Shown piece after piece: positions 39,626-47,996 of a DNA stretch of 55,070 bases. A program made the translations under genes and the position numbers. This stretch comes from Actibacterium sp. (GTDB lineage: Bacteria > Pseudomonadota > Alphaproteobacteria > Rhodobacterales > Rhodobacteraceae). How positions within the stretch are numbered: position 1 is the first letter of the stretch; each line of letters begins with the position of its first letter. The notes beneath the pieces are model-generated. The model searched no databases. It saw only the letters and a list, made by a program, of their open reading frames with translations, and had not been told where the DNA came from. The DNA is taken from contig JADQCB010000020.1 of NCBI GenBank assembly GCA_016278325.1, forward strand, positions 1 through 55,070, given 5' to 3'.

Positions 39626-41536
39626 ATGTCTGGCGAGCACAAGAATTACCACGACGAGGACACAGACGACCGGGAATGTGACGACGGCGACAAGACCCGG
39701 CTTGACGGGATCGTCCAGGGCAGCGGCGGCGACGACTCGATCGACCTGGCCTATACCGGCGACCCCGAGGGGGACAGGATCGACAATGGCGACGCGATCC
39801 TCGCCGGCGAGGCGCCGGATGACGACATCGTCGTGGCCGGATCGGGGGACGACTGGGTGCGCGGCGGCGTCGGGGATGACGACATCTTCGGCGGCACGGA
39901 TGACGACTTTCTCAAGGGGCAGGAGGGCGACGATACCATCCGCGGCGACAGCAACGGTCCGCTGTCCGGCGACGACGTGCCCGGCGGCGATGCGGGCGAC
40001 CCCGCTGGCAGCGACTCGATCCTCGGCTGGGACGGCAATGACACGCTCTATGGCGAGGGCGGGCGCGACTATATCTATGGCGGCGCCGACGATGATGCGA
40101 TCCATGGCGGCGACGGCGACGACGGGATTCACGGCGACACCGGCGACGACGTGATCCATGGCGGCGCGGTCGGATTGCCCGATCGCGGCTATCCGGGCGT
40201 GTTTCCCGCCGATGCCGATCCGTTCAACGACCGGGACGAGATCGAGGGCGGGCATGGCGACGACACGATTTTCGGCCATGACGATAACGATCTGATCGCC
40301 GGCGATGCTGGCAACGACACGCTCGATGGCGGCTTCGACGATGACACGATCACCGGTGGCGAAGGGCATGACACGATTATCGGTGGCGAAGGATCGGACG
40401 CGATCGATGGCGGGGCAGGGGGCGATACCATCTATGGCGGCCTTTCCCCGGCCTTTCCCGACAGCCTGAACATTCCCGACGATACGGATCTTGTTCAGGA
40501 CAACGGCATGGATGTGATCCATGGCGGCACGGGGGACGACACGATCTTCGGCCAGGACGACGACGACTCGATCCATGGCGATGACGGCGACGACACGCTT
40601 GATGGCGGCATCGACGAGGATGCGCTTTTCGGGGACGCCGGCAGCGACACGCTCACCGGCGGCCAGGGCAACGATACCCTCGATGGCGGCCAGGACGATG
40701 CGATGGCCGACATGCTGGCCGGTAATGACGACCGCGACAGTTTTACCGGCGTGGGTGCGGGCGACAGTGCAGATGGCGGCACCGGCGGTGACGATGTCGA
40801 TACGCTGGACCTGACCGGCGCCGGCGGGTTCCGGATCGTCGATCAAACCGTCGATGCGGATGGCGACAGCACCTCGGGGAAGGTCAATTTCGTCGACGAT
40901 CACGGCGCGACCACCGGCACGATGAGCTTCCGCGAGATCGAGAACATCATTCCCTGCTTCACGCCGGGAACCACGATCGCGACGCCGCGCGGCCAGAAGC
41001 TGGTCGAGGATCTGCGCGAGGGTGACAAGGTGATCACCCGCGACAACGGCATCCAGGAGATCCGCTGGCTTGGCATGCGCACATTGCGCGGGCGCGAACT
41101 GATCACCGCGGATCACATGAAACCGATCCTGATCCGCGCCGGGGCGCTTGGCAACGGGCTGCCCGAACGCGACATGCTGGTCAGCCCCAATCACCGCGTG
41201 CTGGTCGCGAATGATCGCACCGCGCTCTATTTCGAAGAGCACGAGGTGCTGGTGGCGGCCAAGCATCTGGTCAATAATCGCGGGATCGAGACCGTGGACT
41301 GCTTCAGCGCGACCTACATCCATTTCATGTTCGAAGCGCATGAGGTTGTGCTGTCCAACGGCGCCTGGAGCGAAAGCTTTCAGCCCGGTGATTACACCCT
41401 TGGCGGCATGGGAAATGCGCAGCGCAACGAGATCTTCCAGCTGTTTCCGGAACTGGAAACCGCAGAGGGGCTTTCCGACTATCAGGCAGCGCGCAAGACC
41501 CTCAAGAAACATGAAGCCAGCCTTCTGAACCTCTAA
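39626..41536 (+). CDS. RTX (calcium-binding repeat) protein with C-terminal Hint domain
   Basis: A 636-residue acidic protein. Residues ~30-420 contain many nonapeptide repeats of type G-G-x-G-x-D-x-hydrophobic-x (for example GGEGHDTIIGGEGSDAIDGG), the calcium-dependent beta-roll of type I-secreted proteins. Residues ~440-636 form a Hint (hedgehog/intein-like) domain beginning at Cys444 in IIPCFTPGTTIATPRG, with HMKPILIRAGALG and SPNHRVLV further on. Hint domains self-cleave at the N-terminal Cys; here that would release the RTX part. No signal peptide, as expected for type I secretion; no ABC/MFP genes are next to it. ATG at 39626 follows GAGGAG. Confidence 0.88.
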   Translation: MSGEHKNYHDEDTDDRECDDGDKTRLDGIVQGSGGDDSIDLAYTGDPEGDRIDNGDAILAGEAPDDDIVVAGSGDDWVRGGVGDDDIFGGTDDDFLKGQEGDDTIRGDSNGPLSGDDVPGGDAGDPAGSDSILGWDGNDTLYGEGGRDYIYGGADDDAIHGGDGDDGIHGDTGDDVIHGGAVGLPDRGYPGVFPADADPFNDRDEIEGGHGDDTIFGHDDNDLIAGDAGNDTLDGGFDDDTITGGEGHDTIIGGEGSDAIDGGAGGDTIYGGLSPAFPDSLNIPDDTDLVQDNGMDVIHGGTGDDTIFGQDDDDSIHGDDGDDTLDGGIDEDALFGDAGSDTLTGGQGNDTLDGGQDDAMADMLAGNDDRDSFTGVGAGDSADGGTGGDDVDTLDLTGAGGFRIVDQTVDADGDSTSGKVNFVDDHGATTGTMSFREIENIIPCFTPGTTIATPRGQKLVEDLREGDKVITRDNGIQEIRWLGMRTLRGRELITADHMKPILIRAGALGNGLPERDMLVSPNHRVLVANDRTALYFEEHEVLVAAKHLVNNRGIETVDCFSATYIHFMFEAHEVVLSNGAWSESFQPGDYTLGGMGNAQRNEIFQLFPELETAEGLSDYQAARKTLKKHEASLLNL

Positions 41537-41548
41537 AGGTTGCGGCCA

Positions 41549-41578
41549 GGGCCCGGGTGCGGCTGCACGCCCGGGCCC
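41549..41578 (+). other. GC-rich palindromic hairpin after the RTX gene
   Basis: GGGCCCGGG and CCCGGGCCC form a perfect 9-bp stem separated by 12 bases, 13 bases past the stop. It may terminate or stabilise the transcript, but there is no T tract. Confidence 0.5.
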
Positions 41579-41836
41579 CGCCACCCGATCCGGCGATCCG
41601 AGGGGGGATCGACCGGTCGTCGCGCCCGGTACGCGCCTGCGGGGGCTGGCGCGTTTCCAGGGCGCGACCCGCGACTGCCCGGAGACAGGGATGCATCGGC
41701 ATCGAACGGTCCCCGGGCGGTCGCGCGATTACGGTTTTCCGACTATTGGACGGTTGAGCACGCAGCGCGCCGGGGTCGGGTCACGATACCGGGCTGGATC
41801 TCGGCGATCTTGACCTGCCCCGCCCTGCGCCAGCCG

Positions 41837-41911
41837 GATTCTGTTGACGATCCTTTGACCGAGATTACCAGGGATGGGGCGCGCCGGATGCTGGCGGCCG
41901 CGCCGAGCTGA
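41837..41911 (+). pseudogene. IS256-family transposase N-terminal remnant
   Basis: About 24 residues, DSVDDPLTEITRDGARRMLA then AAPS-stop, match the conserved N-terminus of IS256/Mutator transposases (DDPLTE-x-x-R-x-GAR-x-LL). After MLAAA the similarity ends at once and a stop follows. The remainder of the ~400-residue transposase is gone. The open frame extends upstream to 41540 but nothing there is recognisable. Confidence 0.5.
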
Positions 41912-41931
41912 AATTCCAGACAACAGATTGC

Positions 41932-41991
41932 TCAATCTGCCTTTTCGTCAGCGAGCGCCTTGAGCGCGAACTTGGTCTTGCGGGTGATCAT
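41932..41991 (-). pseudogene. Rrf2-family regulator N-terminal stub
   Basis: Reads MITRKTKFALKALADEKAD then a stop. The first 14 residues look like the start of Rrf2-type regulators (M-x-T-x-K-T-x-Y/F-A-L-K-A-L), which sense iron-sulfur clusters or nitric oxide; the rest of the ~140-residue protein is missing. A longer open frame to 42165 in the same register probably is leader, not coding. Confidence 0.35.
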
Positions 41992-42164
41992 CTGCCGAAT
42001 GAGGCCCCGGAGAGTGCGACCGACAAGGTCGATGTTTTCAGGATCCGCATGGAATGCGAGCCCTTGCGCACAAACACGATAAACATGATCAACATTAAGC
42101 AGAAATATGTCATCTTTCCCGGGCTCCGGCTTCGAGGTCCCGTCGGAGCCAGAGAGGAGGCGCA

Positions 42165-42308
42165 ATGAACTTCGACCGGATGGACCTGAAGATCCTCGGC
42201 ATCCTGCAGCGCGATGCGACCATATTTTTCAGATGGCGCAGCGCGCGTTGCGATTGCGCGCTATCCCGCGAATGCAGAGGGCTTCAAGTGGTCGGGTGCC
42301 GAATGTGA
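42165..42308 (+). pseudogene. AsnC/Lrp-family regulator N-terminal stub
   Basis: An AGAGAGGAGG ribosome-binding site precedes ATG at 42165. The first 20 residues, MNFDRMDLKILGILQRDATI, are a typical AsnC/Lrp start (D-x-x-D-x-K-I-L-x-x-L-Q-x-D). After Ile20 the sequence turns into non-Lrp residues and stops at codon 48, where a normal protein has about 150. The remnant is divergent from the Rrf2-like stub. The following bases to 42392 hold only an unrecognised 62-codon open frame (42214-42402). Confidence 0.55.
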
Positions 42309-42392
42309 GCCCGTTTCTACGACGCCGCTGTCCCGGCGCGAAAACACGCCGGGCCATGTCGACCTGATCAGCCGCCATGCAAGGTCCGTGGA

Positions 42393-42518
42393 TCAGCCCT
42401 GACGCGCCTTGAAACGACGCTGGGTCTTGTTGATCACGTAAACGCGGCCCTTGCGGCGCACGACGCGGCAGTCGCGGTGCCGGCTCTTGAGCGAGCGGAG
42501 CGAGTTTCTGACCTTCAT
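42393..42518 (-). CDS. rpmJ: 50S ribosomal protein L36
   Basis: A 41-residue basic protein starting [20 protein letters not shown] and ending RFKARQG. This is the long-tailed L36 type of alphaproteobacteria, retaining only one Cys (Cys17) of the zinc-ribbon cysteines. ATG at 42518 follows GAGGAGAAGG. It lies 69 bases downstream of tRNA-Val on the same strand. Confidence 0.93.
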   Translation of the reverse strand: MKVRNSLRSLKSRHRDCRVVRRKGRVYVINKTQRRFKARQG

Positions 42519-42587
42519 GGCCTTCTCCTCAATCGCGCCGCGGCGGGCGCCTGGGTTTCATGACTGTCCCGGGGGACAGGGAATTCT

Positions 42588-42662
42588 TGGTGGGCGGTAC
42601 TGGGATCGAACCAGTGGCCACTACGATGTCAACGTAGTGCTCTACCGCTGAGCTAACCGCCC
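42588..42662 (-). tRNA. tRNA-Val (anticodon GAC)
   Basis: On the minus strand a full cloverleaf begins GGGCGGTTAGCTCAGCGG and ends ACCGCCCACCA. The anticodon stem ACTACG/CGTAGT encloses loop TTGACAT, giving anticodon GAC. The T arm contains GGTTCGATCC. The 3' CCA is encoded. A CTGTCC/GGACAG hairpin lies 9 to 24 bases downstream without a T tract. Confidence 0.96.
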
Positions 42663-42822
42663 GTATCCAACTGTCCCGCCCATCGCCAGCTAGACGAATG
42701 CAAACGGGACCGCGTCGGTTCGCTGGTCTATAAAAGGAGTCGGAAAAGGGTTCAAGAGCTTTTGGCAAGTGGTGAAAAGCCGCTATAAAGATGCCATGTT
42801 ACGGCGCATGGAGATTGAGCAG

Positions 42823-43683
42823 ATGCCCAACGCCCCTTACCGGCTCGAGATGCCAGCAGAGCGCGTGACCAGCGTCGTTTTCTCGTCGCCGCATAGCGGT
42901 CGGGACTATCCGCGGGATTTTCTGCGCGGGTCTGTGCTGGACGAACATGCCGTGCGATCCTCCGAGGACGCCTTCGTCGATCTGTTGTTTTCCGATGCGC
43001 CGAAAACCGGGGCCCCGCTGCTGGCGGCGACGGCGCCGCGCGCCTTCGTCGATCTGAACCGCAGTGCGGATGAACTGGACCCGGCCCTGATCGACGGGGT
43101 GCGAATCGCGATGCAGAACCCGCGCGTCAATTCGGGCCTGGGTGTGGTGCCGCGGGTCGTGGCCAATGGACGGTCGATCCGGTCCGGCAAGATGAGCCTT
43201 GCCGAAGCCCAGGCCCGGCTGGGCCGATACTGGCGCCCCTATCACGCCTGCCTGCAGGCCCTGCTCGACGAAAACCGCGCGCTGTTCGGCGAGGCGATTC
43301 TCGTCGATTGCCATTCGATGCCGCATGACGCAACGGTCGGCGTCGCACGCATCGGGCGACCCCGGCCGGATGTGGTTCTGGGGGACCGGTTCGGCGCGTC
43401 GGCACATGGCGCCGTCACCGACCGGATCGAGGCCGCCTTTGTCGCGGCCGGGTTGAACGTGGCACGCAATGCGCCCTTTGCCGGTGCCTATATCACCCAG
43501 CATTACGGCCGACCGTCAAGGAATCAGCACGCTGTCCAGATAGAGATCGACCGGAGCCTTTATATGGATGAGCAGTCGATCCGCCCGAATGCGGATTTCC
43601 GCGCGTTCCGGCACTTGATGGCGGGAATCATCGCCCGGATATCGGCGATCGGCTGCAGCGATCTGCCGATGGCGGCCGAATGA
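42823..43683 (+). CDS. N-formylglutamate amidohydrolase
   Basis: A 286-residue protein of the N-formylglutamate deformylase family, which hydrolyses N-formylglutamate to glutamate and formate in histidine degradation. Features: FSSPHSGRDYPRDF near the N-terminus with the metal His, FVDLNRSADELDP, VDCHSMPHDATVG, and THYGRPS-type YITQHYGRPSRNQHAVQIEIDR. No hut genes are adjacent, so it may act in a general salvage role. I start at ATG 42823 with GGAG 8 bases upstream; ATG 42808, ATG 42796 and GTG 42769 are alternatives. Confidence 0.87.
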   Translation: MPNAPYRLEMPAERVTSVVFSSPHSGRDYPRDFLRGSVLDEHAVRSSEDAFVDLLFSDAPKTGAPLLAATAPRAFVDLNRSADELDPALIDGVRIAMQNPRVNSGLGVVPRVVANGRSIRSGKMSLAEAQARLGRYWRPYHACLQALLDENRALFGEAILVDCHSMPHDATVGVARIGRPRPDVVLGDRFGASAHGAVTDRIEAAFVAAGLNVARNAPFAGAYITQHYGRPSRNQHAVQIEIDRSLYMDEQSIRPNADFRAFRHLMAGIIARISAIGCSDLPMAAE

Positions 43684-43765
43684 CACCGAAATGGTTCGCG
43701 CCCGCAGCGTCACCACCTGTCGTCGCGGGCCGCGGCTCTGCCGCAATCCCCCGGCGCATGCAATC

Positions 43766-44176
43766 TCACTCCCACCACCGGTCGATGGACGCGATATCGT
43801 CATCCGACCAGCCCAGGTGATGGGCCAGTTCGTGGATATAGACATGGGTGACGAGCTCCAGCAACGTGATGCCGTCGCGCTCGATCCATTCATCCAGCAA
43901 TGCGCGGCGGAACAGCCAGATCGTGTCGGCCCTGTCGGGCTGGTCCATCACCGACTTGTGGGGCATGGGGATGCCGTCATAAAGACCCGAAAGACTGAAA
44001 GGGTCGTCGATACCCAGATCCGCCAGCATGTCCTCGGGGGCGAAATCCTCGACCCGGATCAGCACCTCGCGCGCCGCGGCGGCAAAGGCCGCCGGCAATG
44101 TGTCGCGCGCCTGCTCCGCCAGGTCGGCGATGTCATCGGCACTGGGGGCCGCGCATTTGGTCCAGTCGGTGCTCAT
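43766..44176 (-). CDS. Zincin-like metallopeptidase family protein (DUF1025-type)
   Basis: A 136-residue protein. The zinc-binding motif HELAHHLGW (HExxH) is near residue 114 (VTHVYIHELAHHLGW), preceded by LFRRALLDEWIERDG, a family pattern of small metallopeptidase-like proteins encoded near tRNA synthetases. It has no signal peptide. Function unknown; a conserved C-terminal SIDRWWE follows. ATG at 44176 is divergent from gltX. Confidence 0.83.
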   Translation of the reverse strand: MSTDWTKCAAPSADDIADLAEQARDTLPAAFAAAAREVLIRVEDFAPEDMLADLGIDDPFSLSGLYDGIPMPHKSVMDQPDRADTIWLFRRALLDEWIERDGITLLELVTHVYIHELAHHLGWSDDDIASIDRWWE

Positions 44177-44238
44177 GGCCTCTCATATGGACAATCCGGT
44201 GCGCCTGTGGAAGACAGCGGCGGCAACAGGAGAGTGTC

Positions 44239-45561
44239 ATGACCGTTACCCGCTTCGCCCCTTCGCCCACCGGATACCTGCATGTGGGAAATCTGCGCAC
44301 CGCCCTGTTCAATTTCCTGATCACCCGCAAGGCCGGCGGCACGTTCATCCTGCGCCTGGATGACACCGACCCGGAGCGATCCAGACAGGAATATGCCGAC
44401 GCGATCAAGGAAGATCTGGAGTGGCTGGGCCTCGCCTGGGACCGGGTCGAGCGCCAGTCCGACCGGCTGGACCGCTATGCCGGCGCGGCCGACGCGCTGC
44501 GCGCGGCCGGACGGCTCTACGAGTGTTTCGAAACGCCGGGCGAACTGGATCTCAAGCGGCGCAAGCAGCTGGGCATGGGGCGCCCGCCCGTCTATGACCG
44601 CGCCGCGCTTGCGCTTTCGGACACGCAGAGGGCAGAACTGCGGGCCGAGCGCGGGCCGGGGCACTGGCGCTTCAAGCTGGATCACGAGCGGATCGAGTGG
44701 GATGACGGCATTCTGGGCCGGATCTCCATCGACGCGGCCAGCGTGTCGGACCCGGTGCTGATCCGCGGCGACGGCCAGGTGCTCTACACGCTGGCCTCGG
44801 TGGTGGACGACACCGAGATGGGGGTGACGCATGTCGTGCGCGGCTCCGATCACGTCACCAACACCGCGACCCAGATCCAGATCATCCGGGCCCTGGGCGG
44901 AACCGTGCCGAGTTTCGCGCATCACTCGCTGCTGACCGGCCCCCAGGGCGAGGCCTTGTCGAAACGGCTCGGCACGCTGTCCCTGCGCGACCTGCGCGCC
45001 CAGGGGGTCGAGCCGATGGCGCTCCTGTCGCTGATGGCGCGACTGGGATCCAGCCAGCCGGTCGAACTCGCATCGACCATCGACGAACTGGTGGACGGGT
45101 TCGACATCGCGCAGTTCGGGTCCGCCCCGACGAAATTCGACGTGAACGACCTGTTTCCCTTGACCGCGCGGCGGCTGCATACCCTTCCGCTGGCGGCCGT
45201 GGCCGGGGACGTGGCCGCGCTGGGCGTGCCCGACGCGCTGGCGCCACGCTTCTGGGACGTGGTGCGCGACAACATCACCGTGCGGTCCGACATGGCTGAC
45301 TGGTGGGCGCTGTTTCGCGACGGCGCCCGGCAGCCGGAGATAGAAGAGGCCGACCGTGAATTCGTGGCCGAAGCGCTGGAATTGCTGCCCGAACCGCCCT
45401 ATGACGAAAACACGTGGGCCGAATGGACCGCGGCGGTCCGGGAAAGGACCGGGCGCAAGGGCAAGTCGCTTTTCATGCCGCTGCGCAAGGCCGTGACCGG
45501 CATGTCGCGCGGTCCGGAAATGGCAGACGTCATGCCGCTGCTGCAAAAGAAACCGGGCTGA
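44239..45561 (+). CDS. gltX: Glutamate-tRNA ligase
   Basis: A 440-residue class I aminoacyl-tRNA synthetase. The HIGH-like motif is SPTGYLHVGN at residues 8-17 and the KMSKS-like motif is EALSKRLG near residue 238. DPVLIRGDGQVLYTLASVVDD is also family-typical. A Glu/Gln-RS catalytic domain is followed by the alpha-helical anticodon-binding domain. Alphaproteobacteria often carry two GltX copies, so this may be the second (GltX2) and may charge tRNA-Gln as well. ATG at 44239 after GGAGAGTGTC. Confidence 0.95.
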   Translation: MTVTRFAPSPTGYLHVGNLRTALFNFLITRKAGGTFILRLDDTDPERSRQEYADAIKEDLEWLGLAWDRVERQSDRLDRYAGAADALRAAGRLYECFETPGELDLKRRKQLGMGRPPVYDRAALALSDTQRAELRAERGPGHWRFKLDHERIEWDDGILGRISIDAASVSDPVLIRGDGQVLYTLASVVDDTEMGVTHVVRGSDHVTNTATQIQIIRALGGTVPSFAHHSLLTGPQGEALSKRLGTLSLRDLRAQGVEPMALLSLMARLGSSQPVELASTIDELVDGFDIAQFGSAPTKFDVNDLFPLTARRLHTLPLAAVAGDVAALGVPDALAPRFWDVVRDNITVRSDMADWWALFRDGARQPEIEEADREFVAEALELLPEPPYDENTWAEWTAAVRERTGRKGKSLFMPLRKAVTGMSRGPEMADVMPLLQKKPG

Positions 45562-45566
45562 CACCC

Positions 45567-45604
45567 CCGGCTTCTTCTCGGCACAAATACTCCCGCCGGA
45601 GGCG
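45567..45604 (-). repeat. 38-bp dispersed repeat, copy 2
   Basis: In reverse complement this is identical to the element at 11154-11191 except for one base (T for G after AGTATTTG). It fills the gap between the convergent gltX and gamma-glutamylcyclotransferase genes: 5 bases after the gltX stop and 1 base before the neighbouring stop codon. Confidence 0.8.
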
Positions 45605-45605
45605 C

Positions 45606-46175
45606 TCAGCCGCGTGCGACCACGTTGGCGTCAAGGCGTGACAGCTGCGCGTCGACGAACCGGCGTTCGTCTTCGGCAAGCTGCCGGTGGCGCGGATAGC
45701 GCGGCGAGTCGCGGTCGTCGAGGATCGGTGCGTCCCACCCGTCCGTGGTCTCGAAGAACCGCCTCGCGCCGGTCGCGCCGAATTCGCGCAGGTAACCCTG
45801 CACCACGACGTCGAGATAGCTCAGCAGGATCGGGCGCGCGCCGCCCTGCAAATCCGACAGCTGCGGCGGCACGGCATAGATCTGCACCTGCGCCACATCC
45901 GTGGCGTCATGGTCCAGCGTCCCCGTCACGTCGTGCCGCTCGTAATTGCGTTCGCGCGCGTCCAGGGCCGCCCAGTCATGACCGGGCACCGCCGCGATCA
46001 GGCCGTCGATACGCTCGCCGGGGGCCGGAACCGCCGTCAGGAAGGCCATGTCCTGCACCGCCGTGTGACGCCAGGCCCGGCGCCATCCGGTGATCCGCGC
46101 GGGATGGGCGCGATCATAACTGTGGGTAGAGCGGTTCACGAGCGAACCGTAGCCGAAAAAGAATGGATCCTGCAT
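45606..46175 (-). CDS. Gamma-glutamylcyclotransferase-like protein
   Basis: A 189-residue protein of the GGCT/AIG2-like family. FFGYGSLVNRST near the N-terminus is the glycine-rich substrate loop (YGSL) and Glu in DARERNYERHDV is the probable catalytic base. Family members cyclise gamma-glutamyl amides to 5-oxoproline or degrade glutathione. ATG at 46175; no other gene lies between it and the glycine riboswitch, which is on the opposite strand. Confidence 0.85.
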   Translation of the reverse strand: MQDPFFFGYGSLVNRSTHSYDRAHPARITGWRRAWRHTAVQDMAFLTAVPAPGERIDGLIAAVPGHDWAALDARERNYERHDVTGTLDHDATDVAQVQIYAVPPQLSDLQGGARPILLSYLDVVVQGYLREFGATGARRFFETTDGWDAPILDDRDSPRYPRHRQLAEDERRFVDAQLSRLDANVVARG

Positions 46176-46254
46176 CCGCCCAAAAATGGCGATCTGCCGG
46201 GCGAATGCAAGCCCTTGCCGGGACCCGGCGCTTGATCTAGGCTCTATGCTATCC

Positions 46255-46410
46255 GCAACGGGAGAATCCGGCGACAGCCGGTGCCGAAGGAGCAACCGCC
46301 CCGGTAAACTCTCAGGCCCAAGGACCGCTGCGGACCACAAAGCTCTGGAGAGAGGCGCCGCACGCGCGCCCGCCGAAGGGATAACGATCTCAGGCGAAAG
46401 GACAGAGGGG
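46255..46410 (+). ncRNA. Tandem glycine riboswitch upstream of gcvT
   Basis: Two consecutive glycine aptamers. Aptamer 1 (about 46258-46340): GGGAGAATCC, GCCGAAGGAGCAA, then AAACTCTCAGGCCCAAGGAC. Aptamer 2 (about 46343-46410): CTCTGGAGAG, then GCCGAAGGGATAACGATCTC and CAGGCGAAAGGACAGAG. These match the conserved P1/P3 cores of the gcvT-type riboswitch. Downstream, GGCGGCC-ATCGG-GGCCGCC (46430-46448) may be part of the expression platform; gcvT starts at 46480 after GAAAGGGG. Glycine binding would switch on the glycine cleavage operon. Confidence 0.95.
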
Positions 46411-46479
46411 GCATCGGAGCGGCGGCCATCGGGGCCGCCCACGCGGTGCCGGGCGCGTCCGGCGAAAGGGGATGGCCGG

Positions 46480-47610
46480 ATGGCTGAGCTGAAGCGCACG
46501 GGGCTTTACGATCTGCATGTCGAACTCGGGGCCAGGATGGTTCCCTTCGCGGGCTACGAGATGCCCGTGCAATACCCGCCCGGCGTGATGAAAGAGCATC
46601 TGCATTGCCGCGCGGCGGCAGGGCTTTTCGATGTCGGCCACATGGGCCAGGTGATCCTGCGACCGAAATCCGGCGATGTGAACGACGCCGCGGCGGCGCT
46701 GGAAAAGCTGGTGCCGGTCAGCGTTCTGGGGCTGAAGGAGGGCCGCCAGCGATATGGCCTGTTTACAAATGCGGCGGGCGGAATCCTCGACGACCTGATG
46801 ATCGCCAATCGCGGCGACCATCTGTTCCTTGTCGTCAATGCCGCCTGCAAGGCCGACGACATCGCTCACATGCGGGCCCATCTGTCCGACATCTGCGAGA
46901 TCGAAGAGGTCGCAGGGCGTGGCTTGCTGGCGCTTCAGGGCCCCGCGGCCGAAGCGGTGCTGGGCGCGCTGGTGCCCGCCACTGCGGCGATGAAATTCAT
47001 GGATGTGGCGGTGCTGCAATCGGATTTCGGCGAGCTCTGGGTCTCTCGGTCGGGCTATACCGGCGAGGACGGGTTCGAGATTTCGGTCGCGGATTCGCGC
47101 GCCGTTGCCTTCGCGCGGGGCTTGCTGGCGCATGACGCGGTCGAACCCATTGGCCTGGGCGCGCGGGATTCGCTGCGGCTGGAGGCCGGGCTCTGCCTTT
47201 ATGGAAACGACATCGACACGACGACATCGCCGGTCGAAGCGGCGCTGGGCTGGGCGATCCAGAAGGTGCGTCGCGCCGGCGGCGCCCGTGCCGGCGGATT
47301 TCCCGGCGCCGATCGCATCCTGCGCGAACTGGAAGAGGGGACCGGGCGGCTGCGCGTGGGGTTGCGCCCCGACGGCCGCGCCCCGATGCGCGCGGGCACG
47401 CAATTATTCGCATCCGAATCCGCCCAACAGCCGATCGGCACCGTCACCTCGGGCGCTTACGGCCCCTCGATCGAGGGACCGATGTCCATGGGCTATGTTG
47501 CCACTGGACAGGCGGCCTCCGGAACGGTGATCTTCGGCGAGGTTCGGGGCAAACGCCTGCCGGCCACGGTCACCGATCTGCCGTTCAGACCATCCAGTTA
47601 CAAACGATGA
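46480..47610 (+). CDS. gcvT: Aminomethyltransferase (glycine cleavage T protein)
   Basis: A 376-residue T protein transferring the aminomethyl carbon to tetrahydrofolate. N-terminal [25 protein letters not shown] and FDVGHMGQ are typical; [15 protein letters not shown] and [20 protein letters not shown] are the conserved central and folate-binding blocks. Start ATG at 46480 is set by the preceding GAAAGGGG and by the [13 protein letters not shown] start. First gene of the gcvTHP operon behind a tandem glycine riboswitch. Confidence 0.97.
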   Translation: MAELKRTGLYDLHVELGARMVPFAGYEMPVQYPPGVMKEHLHCRAAAGLFDVGHMGQVILRPKSGDVNDAAAALEKLVPVSVLGLKEGRQRYGLFTNAAGGILDDLMIANRGDHLFLVVNAACKADDIAHMRAHLSDICEIEEVAGRGLLALQGPAAEAVLGALVPATAAMKFMDVAVLQSDFGELWVSRSGYTGEDGFEISVADSRAVAFARGLLAHDAVEPIGLGARDSLRLEAGLCLYGNDIDTTTSPVEAALGWAIQKVRRAGGARAGGFPGADRILRELEEGTGRLRVGLRPDGRAPMRAGTQLFASESAQQPIGTVTSGAYGPSIEGPMSMGYVATGQAASGTVIFGEVRGKRLPATVTDLPFRPSSYKR

Positions 47611-47620
47611 GGGACATGAA

Positions 47621-47980
47621 ATGAAATTCACCGAAGAACACGAATGGCTGCGCGTCGAAGGCGACCTTGTCGTCGTCGGCATCACCGAACATGCTGCCGA
47701 GCAACTGGGCGACGTTGTGTTCGTGGAACTGCCCGAACCCGACACCACCGTTTCGAAGGATGACGAGATCGTGGTGATCGAAAGCGTCAAGGCGGCCTCG
47801 GACATCCTGGCGCCGGTCGATGGCGAGATCGTCGAGGTGAACGAGGCGCTGACCGACAATCCGGGGCTGGTCAACGAGGATCCCCAGGGGGATGCCTGGT
47901 TCTTCAAGATGAAACTCGAGGACATGGCGTCGCTCGACGATTTCATGGACGAAGCCGAATACAAAGACTTCATCGCCTGA
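47621..47980 (+). CDS. gcvH: Glycine cleavage H protein (lipoyl carrier)
   Basis: A 119-residue lipoyl-domain protein. The lipoylated lysine is Lys57 in [11 protein letters not shown]. It shuttles the aminomethyl intermediate between P, T and L proteins. ATG at 47621, 10 bases after the gcvT stop. Confidence 0.97.
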   Translation: MKFTEEHEWLRVEGDLVVVGITEHAAEQLGDVVFVELPEPDTTVSKDDEIVVIESVKAASDILAPVDGEIVEVNEALTDNPGLVNEDPQGDAWFFKMKLEDMASLDDFMDEAEYKDFIA

Positions 47981-47996
47981 TTGCCGGAGCCGCGAC

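Noticed and set aside
39720-40800. Tandem repeat or CRISPR-like array
   Set aside because: The periodicity is 27 bases and encodes the RTX nonapeptide repeats in frame; there are no constant repeats with unique spacers.
41540-41911. 123-codon open frame as an intact gene
   Set aside because: No ribosome-binding site, first 100 residues are Arg/Pro-rich noise; only the last ~24 residues resemble a transposase, so it is listed as a remnant.
42214-42402. 62-codon open frame (GAARVAIARYPANAEGFKWS...)
   Set aside because: No ribosome-binding site and no family that I recognise; it could be a fragment of another lost gene but cannot be supported. It also runs into the rpmJ stop region.
42564-42580. 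Terminator for tRNA-Val
   Set aside because: A CTGTCC/GGACAG hairpin is present but without a T tract, and rpmJ follows on the same strand, so read-through is just as likely.
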